Assembly: GCA_040385245.1 (NCBI GenBank) | Contig: JAZKHT010000008.1 | Span: 248,001-312,000 of the forward strand | Source: JAZKHT01 sp040385245 | GTDB lineage: Bacteria; Pseudomonadota; Alphaproteobacteria; Rhodobacterales; Rhodobacteraceae | DNA length: 64,000 nucleotides | Direction of reading: 5' to 3' | Shown: positions 8,694 through 16,940 of the stretch, in pieces | Layout: every line of letters starts with the position of its first letter | How positions within the stretch are numbered: position 1 is the stretch's first letter | Notes under the pieces: model-generated | Databases searched by the model: none | Told to the model about the DNA's origin: nothing | What the model saw: the letters and a program-made list of their open reading frames with translations, nothing else | Position numbers and translations under genes: made by a program

Positions 8694-8756
8694 TTTTCCT
8701 CGTCCAAATACTCTGAGAAGTGCGGGGGGGGGTGCGGGGGGCCAGCCCCCCGCCGG
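8694..8756 (-). repeat. dispersed hairpin/GGATATTT element, copy A
   Basis: Read on the minus strand it comprises a GC hairpin (8-bp arms 8734-8741 and 8746-8753), a C-rich run, GAGTATTTGG and a purine tail GAGGAAAAG. It starts just after the M20 peptidase stop and its tail is the ribosome site of the GNAT gene. The 20-nt hairpin is identical to that of copy B at 14801-14820. Confidence 0.7.
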
Positions 8757-8763
8757 GTTCAGA

Positions 8764-10134
8764 TCACGCCAGCTTTGCCAGAATACGCGCCCAGCTGCGG
8801 ATGCCTTTGTGAAAGCTTTCCATGTCATATTTCTCGTTCGGGGAATGGATCTGGTCGTCATCCCGTCCGAACCCCAGCAGCATGGCGTCCATGCCCAGAT
8901 AGGTCTTGAAATAACCTGCGATCGGGATGGACCCGCCACAGCCGACATAGGCCGCCGGGCGGCCCCATTCTTCGGACAGCGCCTTGCGCGCCGCCTCGAC
9001 CGCGGGGTCGTCGATGGCCATTGTGCCTGCGGGGCTGTTGCCGTGGCCGTGAAATTCCACCGTGCAGTCGGGGGGCATCTGCGCCACCACCCAGTCGCGG
9101 AAATTTTCACGGATCGAAAACGGGTCCTGATGCCCGACAAGGCGGAAGCTGACCTTGGCATGGGCCTCGGACGGCAGAACGGTCTTGAAACCGTCACCGG
9201 TATAGCCGCCCCAGATGCCGTTGATCTCTGCCGTGGGGCGCGACCAGATCATTTCCAGCGGTGTGCGGTCCTGTTCGCCCGCGGGCTGCGACAGCCCGAC
9301 GTCGCCCAGAAACTTTGCGTGATCGAAGGAAAGGTTCTGCCATTGCGCCCGGATCTCGTCCGGCAGTTCGGTGACGCCTTCGTAGAAACCGGGGATGGTG
9401 ATACGGCCGGTGTCGTCATGCAGGTTGGCCAGCACGCGCGACAGCACCCGGATCGGGTTGATCGCGGCACCGCCATACATGCCGGAATGCAGGTCCTTGT
9501 CCGGCCCCCGGATGGTCAATTCTTCGCCCAGCAGGCCGCGCAGCATCGTCACGATGGCGGGGGCGGTCGATTCGAACAGCCCGGTGTCACAGATCAGCGC
9601 GATGTCGGCGGTCAGCTCGTCCGCGTTCTCCTTCAGGAACGGGATCAGCGAGGGCGAGCCGGATTCCTCTTCCCCCTCAAAAAAGATGGTCAGTTTGCCG
9701 GGCAGGGTGCCATGCACGGCCTTCCACGCGCGGCACGCCTCAAGGAATGTCATCAACTGGCCCTTGTCGTCGGACGACCCGCGCCCCCGGATCACCTGCC
9801 CCTTGGCGGTGTCCTGAACCTGCGGATCAAACGGATCGCGGTCCCACAGCGCCAGTGGATCGACCGGCTGCACGTCGTAATGGCCGTAAAACAGCAGATG
9901 CCGCGCGCCTGTGCCACCATGCGCCACAACCATCGGATGCCCCGGTGTGGCGCGGCTTGAGGCGTCAAAGCCCAACCCCTTCAGGTCATCCACCAGCCAG
10001 TCGGCGGCGCGGGCGCAATCGGGTTTGAACGCTGGGTCGGTGGAAATCGACGGGATTCGCAGCAGGTCCAGCAGCCGGTCCACGGCCTGCGGCAGATCCT
10101 CGTCGATGCGGGCAAGGACGGCGTCAAGGCTCAT
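8764..10134 (-). CDS. M20 family metallopeptidase (dipeptidase type)
   Basis: This 456-residue zinc peptidase is of the M20 dipeptidase/carboxypeptidase group. The metal ligands and catalytic residues are in order: YGHYDVQP (His and catalytic Asp), GRGSSDDKGQ (bridging Asp), FEGEEESGSP (catalytic Glu and metal Glu), ICDTG (Asp), and the C-terminal GCGGSIPI/SPNEKYD segment (final His replaced in position by HSPNE). A lid/dimerisation domain sits between about residues 190 and 350 (LHSGMYGG). Such enzymes cleave di- and tripeptides in the cytoplasm. It is monocistronic or paired with the downstream GNAT gene. Confidence 0.93.
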   Translation of the reverse strand: MSLDAVLARIDEDLPQAVDRLLDLLRIPSISTDPAFKPDCARAADWLVDDLKGLGFDASSRATPGHPMVVAHGGTGARHLLFYGHYDVQPVDPLALWDRDPFDPQVQDTAKGQVIRGRGSSDDKGQLMTFLEACRAWKAVHGTLPGKLTIFFEGEEESGSPSLIPFLKENADELTADIALICDTGLFESTAPAIVTMLRGLLGEELTIRGPDKDLHSGMYGGAAINPIRVLSRVLANLHDDTGRITIPGFYEGVTELPDEIRAQWQNLSFDHAKFLGDVGLSQPAGEQDRTPLEMIWSRPTAEINGIWGGYTGDGFKTVLPSEAHAKVSFRLVGHQDPFSIRENFRDWVVAQMPPDCTVEFHGHGNSPAGTMAIDDPAVEAARKALSEEWGRPAAYVGCGGSIPIAGYFKTYLGMDAMLLGFGRDDDQIHSPNEKYDMESFHKGIRSWARILAKLA

Positions 10135-10242
10135 GGCATTCTCCTACTTGTGATCCGGGCGGACAGCCTAACAGTCCGGCAGCCCCTGTCCAGAGCCGCC
10201 GACCCGCGCTAAAAGGGCGCACGGAACGACAGGGAGACGGCA

Positions 10243-10797
10243 ATGGCAAACGTGTTCATCGGTTTGGGTCTGACGGTGGTGATGGCGGTGCCTGCGGGCG
10301 CGCAGACCATGACAGGGGATTCCGCGCGCGCCATGCTGTTCGCCCCAAAGGCCGCAGAGGTGGAACTGACCGCGCCCGACGCCCTGCCAAAGGATCAGGC
10401 AAAGGTGCTGAAGATGGTGGCGCAGGATCAGTTGTATTACGCCGCCATCGCCCTGTCCCCGGACGAAGGGTTGATGTCCGAGGCGACCGTGGCCGCCGCG
10501 AACTACCATGATGTCGACAGCGCCGCGCGTGCGGCCATCGCGGAATGCAACGCCAAGAAGACCGGCGCCACCGATTGCGTCGTGGTGGCCCTTGTCCGTC
10601 CCGAAGGCTGGGCCCCGGCACCGCTGCAACTGTCGTCGGATGCCACGGCGGATTTCGCAAATTATGCCGGCGGTGCCGTGGCCATATCGCCTGCCACCGG
10701 GGCCTGGGGCATGGGCGCATCGCCGGACGAGGCGCTGGCCACCTGTGCCGCCAAATCCGAGCTTGCCACCGATTGCGCCGTGGCCGTCGCGGACTGA
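10243..10797 (+). CDS. secreted protein with paired Cys-X9-Cys repeats
   Basis: This is a 184-residue exported protein of unknown function. Residues 1-20 form a signal peptide ending at GAQ. The mature part carries two copies of a Cys-X9-Cys motif (CNAKKTGATDC and CAAKSELATDC), each preceded by an Ala-rich helix (AARAAIAE, PDEALAT). This arrangement resembles the DUF4189-type repeat, and two disulfides are likely. It lies directly upstream of hemA on the same strand with about 130 nt between, a neighbourhood I recall from other Rhodobacteraceae, where it is sometimes wrongly named after hemA. Confidence 0.75.
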   Translation: MANVFIGLGLTVVMAVPAGAQTMTGDSARAMLFAPKAAEVELTAPDALPKDQAKVLKMVAQDQLYYAAIALSPDEGLMSEATVAAANYHDVDSAARAAIAECNAKKTGATDCVVVALVRPEGWAPAPLQLSSDATADFANYAGGAVAISPATGAWGMGASPDEALATCAAKSELATDCAVAVAD

Positions 10798-10843
10798 TCT
10801 GGCGCAAGGGGCGTCACATTGTCGTCTTTTCACCGGGCCGCGT

Positions 10844-10857
10844 TTGACCCAAATCAT
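10844..10857 (+). promoter_or_regulatory. FnrL/FNR-type box upstream of hemA
   Basis: TTGAC-CCAA-ATCAT matches the FNR consensus TTGAT-N4-ATCAA at 8 of 10 fixed positions and has the right spacing. It lies 75 nt before the hemA start. FnrL is known to act on hemA in Rhodobacter sphaeroides, so anaerobic control of heme synthesis is plausible here. Confidence 0.5.
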
Positions 10858-10931
10858 GGGCAGACATCCACCGATTGTGGAAAAGGTGTGCCAGTCCCCT
10901 TGCCGGGGGCGGCACTGGCCAGGAGACCGGC

Positions 10932-12155
10932 ATGAACTACGATGCATCGCTTGACACCGCTTTGAACCGTTTGCACGACGAAGGCCGCTATCGCACCTTC
11001 ATCGACATCGAACGTCGCAAGGGGCAGTTTCCTCAGGCGATCTGGCGCAAGCCCGACGGGACCGAGGCGGAAATCACCGTCTGGTGCGGCAACGATTACC
11101 TTGGCATGGGTCAGCACCCCGAAGTTCTGGCCGCGATGCACGAGGCGATTGACGCGACCGGTGCCGGATCGGGCGGCACGCGCAACATTTCCGGCACCAC
11201 CGTCTATCACAAGCGGCTCGAGGTGGAATTGGCCGATCTGCACGGCACAGAGGCGGCGCTGATCTTCACCTCGGCCTACATCGCCAATGACGCGACGCTG
11301 TCGACGCTGCCAAAGCTGTTTCCGGGGCTGATCATCTATTCTGACGCGCTGAACCATGCGTCAATGATCGAAGGTGTGCGTCGCAATGGCGGGGCCAAGC
11401 GGATTTTCCGGCACAATGATGTGGCGCATCTGCGCCAACTGCTGGCGGCGGACGATCCGGCCGCGCCGAAGGTCATCGCCTTTGAATCGATCTATTCGAT
11501 GGACGGCGATTTCGGCCCGATCAAGGCGATCTGCGATCTGGCCGATGAATTCAACGCCCTGACCTATATCGACGAGGTGCACGCCGTCGGCATGTATGGC
11601 CCGCGCGGGGCAGGGGTGGCGGAACGTGATGGCCAGATGCACCGCATCGACATCATCAACGGCACCCTGGCCAAGGCATACGGCGTATTTGGCGGCTATA
11701 TTGCTGCATCTGCAAAGATGGTGGATGCGGTGCGCAGCTATGCGCCGGGGTTCATTTTCACCACCTCTTTGCCGCCCGCCGTAGCGGCCGGGGCGGCGGC
11801 GTCGGTGCGCATCCTGAAAACCGCGCAACACCTGCGCGACGCCCATCAGACCCAGGCGAAAATCCTCAAGATGCGACTAAAGGGGCTGGGCCTGCCGATC
11901 ATCGACCACGGATCACATATTGTGCCCGTGCATGTGGGCGACCCTGTCCACTGCAAGATGTTGTCCGACATGCTGTTGGAAGACTTTGGAATTTACGCCC
12001 AGCCGATCAATTTCCCGACCGTGCCGCGCGGGACGGAGCGTCTGCGGTTTACCCCCTCTCCCGTTCATCAAAGTGAACAGATTGAGGCACTTGTGCGGGC
12101 AATGGATGTGCTTTGGCGACATTGTGCGCTAAATCGCGCCGAGGTGTCTGCCTGA
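10932..12155 (+). CDS. hemA: 5-aminolevulinate synthase
   Basis: This 407-residue PLP enzyme condenses glycine and succinyl-CoA, the committed step of the C4 route to heme and bacteriochlorophyll. It has the glycine/CoA-binding start (NRLHDEGRYRTF), GSGGTRNISGT, the DEVHAVGMYG segment, and the Schiff-base lysine K248 in NGTLAKAYG, the same number as in R. capsulatus HemA. The ATG at 10932 follows AGGAGACC; the frame is open upstream to 10875 without family likeness. An FNR-type box lies upstream. The enzyme itself supports an alphaproteobacterial host. Confidence 0.98.
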   Translation: MNYDASLDTALNRLHDEGRYRTFIDIERRKGQFPQAIWRKPDGTEAEITVWCGNDYLGMGQHPEVLAAMHEAIDATGAGSGGTRNISGTTVYHKRLEVELADLHGTEAALIFTSAYIANDATLSTLPKLFPGLIIYSDALNHASMIEGVRRNGGAKRIFRHNDVAHLRQLLAADDPAAPKVIAFESIYSMDGDFGPIKAICDLADEFNALTYIDEVHAVGMYGPRGAGVAERDGQMHRIDIINGTLAKAYGVFGGYIAASAKMVDAVRSYAPGFIFTTSLPPAVAAGAAASVRILKTAQHLRDAHQTQAKILKMRLKGLGLPIIDHGSHIVPVHVGDPVHCKMLSDMLLEDFGIYAQPINFPTVPRGTERLRFTPSPVHQSEQIEALVRAMDVLWRHCALNRAEVSA

Positions 12156-12217
12156 CCCTTTCCGCGCATGCAAAAAGGCTTGCCCTATGCTAGGTTATCT
12201 TCAATACGACAAGACAT

Positions 12218-12238
12218 GAGTCGCCTGCGGGACGACTC
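12218..12238 (+). other. inverted repeat before the RodZ-like gene
   Basis: GAGTCG and CGACTC are separated by 9 nt and lie about 30 nt before the start codon of the RodZ-like gene. It could be an RNA hairpin in the leader or the end of the hemA transcript; there is no T tract. Confidence 0.3.
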
Positions 12239-12270
12239 GGGCACGACGGGGCAGGTATGGAACAGTGCGT

Positions 12271-13503
12271 ATGATCGGGCGGAGGGCAAAACCTTCGACG
12301 GCAGAGGTCGAAAAGCCCAAAGGGTTTGACGATTTTGAATTGCGCCTTGGCGACCTGATGCGGGGCGAACGTGCCACATTGGGAAAGTCGCTGCTTGACG
12401 TCCAACGAGAGTTGAAGATCAAGGCCACCTATATCGCCGCCATCGAAAACGCCGATGTCTCGGCCTTTGAAACCCAAGGGTTCGTGGCAGGCTACGTGCG
12501 GTCTTATGCGCGCTATCTGGGGATGGACCCGGACTGGGCCTTCAAACGCTTTTGCGCCGAGGCGAATTTCGCCGTCGCCCACGGGATGAGTGCGGCCGCA
12601 TCGTCGACGTCCATCACCGCCAAGCGCGCCTCGCAGGATTACGGCGATCCCTTGGGCAACCCGAACGCCACCTTTGTGCCGCGCGCCGAATCTATGTTTG
12701 CCCATATCGAACCGGGGGCCGTCGGATCGCTGCTGGTGCTGGTCGCGCTGATCGGGGCCATTGGATACGGCGGCTGGTCGGTGCTGCAACAGGTGCAGCG
12801 CGTGCAGCTTTCCCCGGTGGACGAGGCCCCCGCGATGGTGGCCCAGGTGGACCCGCTTTCCGGCGTGACCCCCGTCGCCCCGTTGGTGGAAAAGGTGCAA
12901 GACCCCGACGCCACCCTGACCGCCGCCGCCGATGCCCCGGCGCAGCCCGAATTGATGGACCGTCTTTACCGGCCCGAGGCGCTGGATGTGCCGGTCCTGA
13001 CCTCGCGCGATGGACCCATTGCCGCGATCAACCCGCGTAACACCGGGGCGTTGATAGCTGCCAATTCCGCCGATCCCTTTGCCGCCGCGGTTGATCAGGC
13101 CGTGGCCCAGGCGGTGGATGGCGATGCGGTGCAGGTTGTCGCCGACGCCGCCCCGCAGCTTGAGGTGTTGGCCGTGCGCCCGTCCTGGGTGCGCGTGCAA
13201 TCCGCCGATGGCACGGTGTTGTTTGAAAAGGTGCTGGACGCGGGCGAACGCTATGTCGTCCCGCAACTGGAAGAGGCCCCGGTTCTGCGGGCAGGTAACT
13301 CCGGTTCCGTCTACTTTGCGGTCAACGGCAAGACTTATGGCCCCGCAGCCCCCGGTGCGGCGGTGGTCAAGAACCTTGCCCTTGCCGCCGACAGCCTGTC
13401 GCAGGACTTTGCCGAGGCGGATCTGACCGCCGACGCCGATCTGGCCAAGTTCGTCGCCGTGGCGCAGGCCGAACAGGCGCTGCCAGAAAACACGCTGGAC
13501 TGA
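12271..13503 (+). CDS. RodZ-like helix-turn-helix membrane protein with DUF4115
   Basis: This roughly 410-residue bitopic protein has an N-terminal cytoplasmic xre-type helix-turn-helix (about 20-85: GKSLLDVQRELKIKATYIAA, then FVAGYVRSYARYLGMD). One transmembrane helix follows (about 150-170), then an Ala/Pro/Asp-rich periplasmic linker and a C-terminal DUF4115 beta domain (WVRVQSADGTVLFEKVL). RodZ proteins couple MreB to the cell-wall elongation machinery. I took the ATG at 12271; a GTG two codons earlier is also possible. Its place just upstream of ispG is common in Alphaproteobacteria. Confidence 0.88.
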   Translation: MIGRRAKPSTAEVEKPKGFDDFELRLGDLMRGERATLGKSLLDVQRELKIKATYIAAIENADVSAFETQGFVAGYVRSYARYLGMDPDWAFKRFCAEANFAVAHGMSAAASSTSITAKRASQDYGDPLGNPNATFVPRAESMFAHIEPGAVGSLLVLVALIGAIGYGGWSVLQQVQRVQLSPVDEAPAMVAQVDPLSGVTPVAPLVEKVQDPDATLTAAADAPAQPELMDRLYRPEALDVPVLTSRDGPIAAINPRNTGALIAANSADPFAAAVDQAVAQAVDGDAVQVVADAAPQLEVLAVRPSWVRVQSADGTVLFEKVLDAGERYVVPQLEEAPVLRAGNSGSVYFAVNGKTYGPAAPGAAVVKNLALAADSLSQDFAEADLTADADLAKFVAVAQAEQALPENTLD

Positions 13504-13542
13504 AACACGCTGAACCGACTGTCAACCAGAACTGACATTTCC

Positions 13543-13564
13543 CTGCCCGCCCTTGTGCGGGCAG
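13543..13564 (+). terminator. hairpin between the RodZ-like gene and ispG
   Basis: CTGCCCGC and GCGGGCAG form a perfect 8-bp stem with a 6-nt loop, followed by TTGCCGTTT. It is 40 nt after the upstream stop codon, so it is a probable terminator, though the T tract is poor. Confidence 0.5.
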
Positions 13565-13620
13565 TTGCCGTTTCGGCGTTGCCTCTTTATCTATAAGGCA
13601 GAACCTGAAAGGCCGTCCCC

Positions 13621-14757
13621 ATGTCGCTGAACACCGTCCGCCCGTGGCGCAACATCTATCGCCGCACCTCGCGCCAGATTAGCGTCGGCAAGGTGCTGGT
13701 GGGGGGCGACGCGCCGATCTCGGTGCAGACCATGACCAACACGCTGACCACCGACATCGCCGCCACCATCGAACAGGTGCAGCGCTGTGCCGTGGCGGGC
13801 GCCGATATCGTGCGGATCTCGACACCCGACCGCGACAGCACCCGCGCCTTGCGCGAGATCATCGCCGAAAGCCCGGTGCCGATCGTGGCCGACATCCATT
13901 TCCACTACAAACGCGCGATCGAGGCGGCCGAGGCCGGGGCCGCCTGCCTGCGCATCAACCCCGGCAACATCGGGGACGCCGCGCGGGTGAAAGAGGTGGT
14001 ACGGGCTGCCAAGGACCACGGCTGTTCCATCCGCATCGGGGTGAATGCAGGCTCGTTGGAAAAGCACCTGTTGGAAAAATACGGCGAACCCTGCCCCGAG
14101 GCGATGGTGGAATCCGGCCTGGATCATATCAAGCTGTTGCAGGACAACGACTTTCACGAATTCAAGATCAGCGTGAAAGCTTCCGACGTGTTTCTGGCCG
14201 CCGCCGCCTATCAGCAACTGGCCGAGGCGACGGATGCCCCGATCCATCTGGGCATCACCGAAGCGGGGGGCCTGATGTCGGGCACGGTCAAATCGGCCAT
14301 CGGGCTGGGCAACCTTTTGTGGATGGGGATCGGTGACACAATCCGCGTGTCGCTGTCCGCCGATCCGGTCGAAGAGGTGAAGGTCGGGTTCGAAATCCTG
14401 AAGTCGCTGGGCCTGCGCCATCGCGGCGTCACCATCATCTCTTGCCCGTCCTGCGCGCGGCAGGGCTTTGACGTGATCAAGACCGTGTCAGCGCTGGAGG
14501 ATCGGCTGGCCCATATCACCACGTCGATGTCGCTGTCGATCATCGGCTGCGTGGTGAACGGACCGGGCGAGGCGCTGATGACCGATATCGGTTTCACCGG
14601 CGGCGGGGCCGGGTCGGGGATGGTCTATCTGGCTGGCAAGCAAAGCCACAAGCTGGGCAATGACAAGATGGTGGATCACATCGTCGAACTGGTCGAGGCG
14701 AAGGCCGCCGAAATCGCCGCAGCGGAACAGGCCGAGGCGCAGGCCGCCGCCGAGTAG
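13621..14757 (+). CDS. ispG: (E)-4-hydroxy-3-methylbut-2-enyl-diphosphate synthase (flavodoxin)
   Basis: This 378-residue [4Fe-4S] enzyme makes HMBPP, the penultimate intermediate of the MEP isoprenoid pathway. An N-terminal TIM barrel begins with VGGDAPISVQTMTNT and contains ADIHFHYK and RINPGNIG. The C-terminal ferredoxin-like domain carries the cluster ligands in CPSCARQGFD and GCVVNGPGEA. Length is normal for the short bacterial form. The last 20 residues are Ala/Glu-rich and variable. Copy B of the dispersed hairpin element follows the stop codon. Confidence 0.97.
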   Translation: MSLNTVRPWRNIYRRTSRQISVGKVLVGGDAPISVQTMTNTLTTDIAATIEQVQRCAVAGADIVRISTPDRDSTRALREIIAESPVPIVADIHFHYKRAIEAAEAGAACLRINPGNIGDAARVKEVVRAAKDHGCSIRIGVNAGSLEKHLLEKYGEPCPEAMVESGLDHIKLLQDNDFHEFKISVKASDVFLAAAAYQQLAEATDAPIHLGITEAGGLMSGTVKSAIGLGNLLWMGIGDTIRVSLSADPVEEVKVGFEILKSLGLRHRGVTIISCPSCARQGFDVIKTVSALEDRLAHITTSMSLSIIGCVVNGPGEALMTDIGFTGGGAGSGMVYLAGKQSHKLGNDKMVDHIVELVEAKAAEIAAAEQAEAQAAAE

Positions 14758-14765
14758 CGGCAAGG

Positions 14766-14848
14766 CAAGGGGGGGCCACCCCCTGCACCATACCCAAGCA
14801 GCGGGGGGCCAGCCCCCCGCACCCCCCGGGATATTTAAGAACAGATGA
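14766..14848 (+). repeat. dispersed hairpin/GGATATTT element, copy B
   Basis: A first C/G hairpin (around 14767-14783) is followed by the 20-nt hairpin 14801-14820, CACCCCCC, then GGGATATTT and a purine tail AACAGATGAA. It starts just after the ispG stop, in the ispG orientation. Confidence 0.7.
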
Positions 14849-14869
14849 ACAGGGCAGACAGGGCCCGGG

Positions 14870-15613
14870 TCAGCCCGCGCGCTGGCCCGCCACGATCTGG
14901 CGCATGCCGTCCAGCGGCACATAGCCACGCACAAAGGTCTGGTCGATCACGAAGGTCGGCGTGCCGCTGATCTCCAGCGTGGTGCCAAGGCTGTGGTTCG
15001 CCTCGATCACGTCCAGCACCTCGGCCGCGTCCATGCGCGCGAGCAGGGGGGCTGGGTCAAGAGACAGGTCTTGTGCCAGCCGTGTCAACGCCTCGGGCGT
15101 GGCATCGGCGCGCAGGGTGATCAACAGGTCATGCGCCTTTTTGTAGGTATCCGCCCCGTGCAGTTGCAGCACTGCGATGGCAAAGCGTGACGACAGGGTG
15201 GATTGTTCGCCGAGGATCGGGAATTCCTTCATCACCAGTTTGATGTTGCCGTCGGACTTCACCAGTTCCTCGACCTCTTCATGCGCCTTGCGGCAATAGC
15301 CGCAGCGGTAATCGACGAATTCGACGATGGTGATGTCGCCATCCGGATTGCCGCCGACCCAGCTTGCCGGGTCGTTGAAGATCACATCGGCGTGGGTTTC
15401 CAGCATCGCCAGATCGCGTTGGGCCGCGCTTTGCTGTTCCTTGGCCTGAAGCGCGTCCATCGCTTCGACCAGCACTTCGGGGTTTTCCACCAGAAAGGCG
15501 CGAACCTCGGCGCGGAAGGCGTCGCGTTCTTCTTGTGTCATCTCGCCCAAGCCGCCGGCAAAGGCTGTGCTGGCAAGCAGGCTGCCGGTCAAAAGGGCGG
15601 GTAGGATACGCAT
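14870..15613 (-). CDS. DsbA-family periplasmic thiol oxidoreductase
   Basis: This 247-residue exported protein has a signal peptide of about 19 residues (ending STAFAGG). An N-terminal helical region rich in Glu and Ala (about 25-75) precedes a DsbA/thioredoxin domain with active site CGYC (about residue 120, in VDYRCGYCRKA) and the cis-proline loop SGTPTFVIDQ. This is the Com1/ScsC/DsbG-like layout of alphaproteobacterial disulfide enzymes. It stands alone, convergent with ispG and divergent from an aminotransferase gene. Whether it oxidises or isomerises disulfides cannot be read from the sequence. Confidence 0.92.
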   Translation of the reverse strand: MRILPALLTGSLLASTAFAGGLGEMTQEERDAFRAEVRAFLVENPEVLVEAMDALQAKEQQSAAQRDLAMLETHADVIFNDPASWVGGNPDGDITIVEFVDYRCGYCRKAHEEVEELVKSDGNIKLVMKEFPILGEQSTLSSRFAIAVLQLHGADTYKKAHDLLITLRADATPEALTRLAQDLSLDPAPLLARMDAAEVLDVIEANHSLGTTLEISGTPTFVIDQTFVRGYVPLDGMRQIVAGQRAG

Positions 15614-15719
15614 AAATCGACTCCGTCTGGTTCACCTGATCGCGCGGTTGCCCGAGGCTGCGGCTTGACCTTGCCGCCCGATCCGGGACATTCACGGCGC
15701 GAACCATAAGGGGGCGGAC

Positions 15720-16886
15720 ATGCGGATATCAAGCCGGGGACAGGTCGATCCCTTCATTGTGATGGATGTGATGGAGGCAGCCCGCGCCGCCGAGGCCGCC
15801 GGTCGCCATATCGTCCATATGGAGGTGGGCCAACCCGGCACCCCGGCCCCCGCAGCGGCGCGTGCCGCCCTGGCCCGCGCGATGGAGGCGGGAGCGTTGG
15901 GCTATACCGTGGCGCTGGGTCTGCCCGCGTTGCGGGCGGGCATCGCCGCCCTTTATGCGCGCTGGTACGGTGTTGATTTGAACCCGGACCGTGTGGTGGT
16001 GGCCGCCGGGTCATCGGCGGCGTTCCTGTTGTCGTTCACCACGCTGTTTGATGCGGGCGACAGGGTTGCCTTGGGCGAGCCCGGCTATCCCAGCTATCGC
16101 CAGATCCTGCGCGCGCTGTCGCTGACGCCCGTGGGCATCCCGACGCGGGTGGAAAACCGCCTGCAACCGGTTCCCGCCGATCTGGACGGCGTGGCGATGG
16201 AGGGGCTGATCGTCGCGTCGCCTGGCAATCCATCGGGAACCATGCTGACGCGCGACCGGCTGGCCGCGCTGATGGACCATGCGACGGAGCGGAACATCGG
16301 CTTTGTCTCGGACGAGATTTACCACGGGCTGCACTATGGCGACCGGGCGGTGTCGGCGCTGGAGATCGGGGATCAGGTTCATGTGATCAATTCGTTTTCC
16401 AAATATTTCTCGATGACCGGGTGGCGCATCGGCTGGATGGTGGTGCCCGAGGATCACATCCGAACCGTGGAACGTCTGGCGCAGAACATGTTCATCTGCC
16501 CGCCCCATGCCAGCCAGGTGACCGCCCTTGCCGCGCTGGACTGCATTGACGAGCTGGAGGCGAACCGCGCCACCTATGCCGAAAACCGGCGCCTGATGCT
16601 GGAACGGTTGCCTCTGGCCGGGTTTACCAGGATCGCGCCCCCCGATGGCGCGTTCTACATCTATGCCGATGTGTCCGACCTGACCGATGACAGCCTTGCC
16701 TTTTGCGCCGAGATCCTGCGCGAGGCGGGGGTGGCCGTCACACCGGGGCTGGACTTTGACCCGCATCGCGGCGCGCGCACGCTGCGGTTTTCCTATGCCG
16801 GGGCAACGGCGGACATCATCGAAGGGCTGGCGCGGCTGCGGGCCTATATGGTGCAACGGCCCAAACCGAAACTGGCGCGGGCGTGA
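15720..16886 (+). CDS. class I/II PLP-dependent aminotransferase
   Basis: This 388-residue fold-type I aminotransferase shows SPGNPSGTM (substrate-binding Asn), the SDEIYHGL segment with the PLP Asp/Tyr, the Schiff-base lysine in NSFSKYFSMTGWRIGW, and the C-terminal Arg in RGARTLRFSYA. It is of the aspartate/aromatic aminotransferase-like group. The amino-acid donor is not identifiable. It starts about 105 nt from the divergent DsbA-like gene and is followed after 54 nt by the amidase gene on the same strand. Confidence 0.92.
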   Translation: MRISSRGQVDPFIVMDVMEAARAAEAAGRHIVHMEVGQPGTPAPAAARAALARAMEAGALGYTVALGLPALRAGIAALYARWYGVDLNPDRVVVAAGSSAAFLLSFTTLFDAGDRVALGEPGYPSYRQILRALSLTPVGIPTRVENRLQPVPADLDGVAMEGLIVASPGNPSGTMLTRDRLAALMDHATERNIGFVSDEIYHGLHYGDRAVSALEIGDQVHVINSFSKYFSMTGWRIGWMVVPEDHIRTVERLAQNMFICPPHASQVTALAALDCIDELEANRATYAENRRLMLERLPLAGFTRIAPPDGAFYIYADVSDLTDDSLAFCAEILREAGVAVTPGLDFDPHRGARTLRFSYAGATADIIEGLARLRAYMVQRPKPKLARA

Positions 16887-16940
16887 ATTTACATTTCATC
16901 CCCCAGCGCGGATAGTCGGTGCAAACGGGCAGGGGGCGGA

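Noticed and set aside
12156..12270. Hairpin 12218-12238 as hemA terminator or riboswitch
   Set aside because: Only a 6-bp stem, no T tract and no known riboswitch core; kept only as a weak structural entry.
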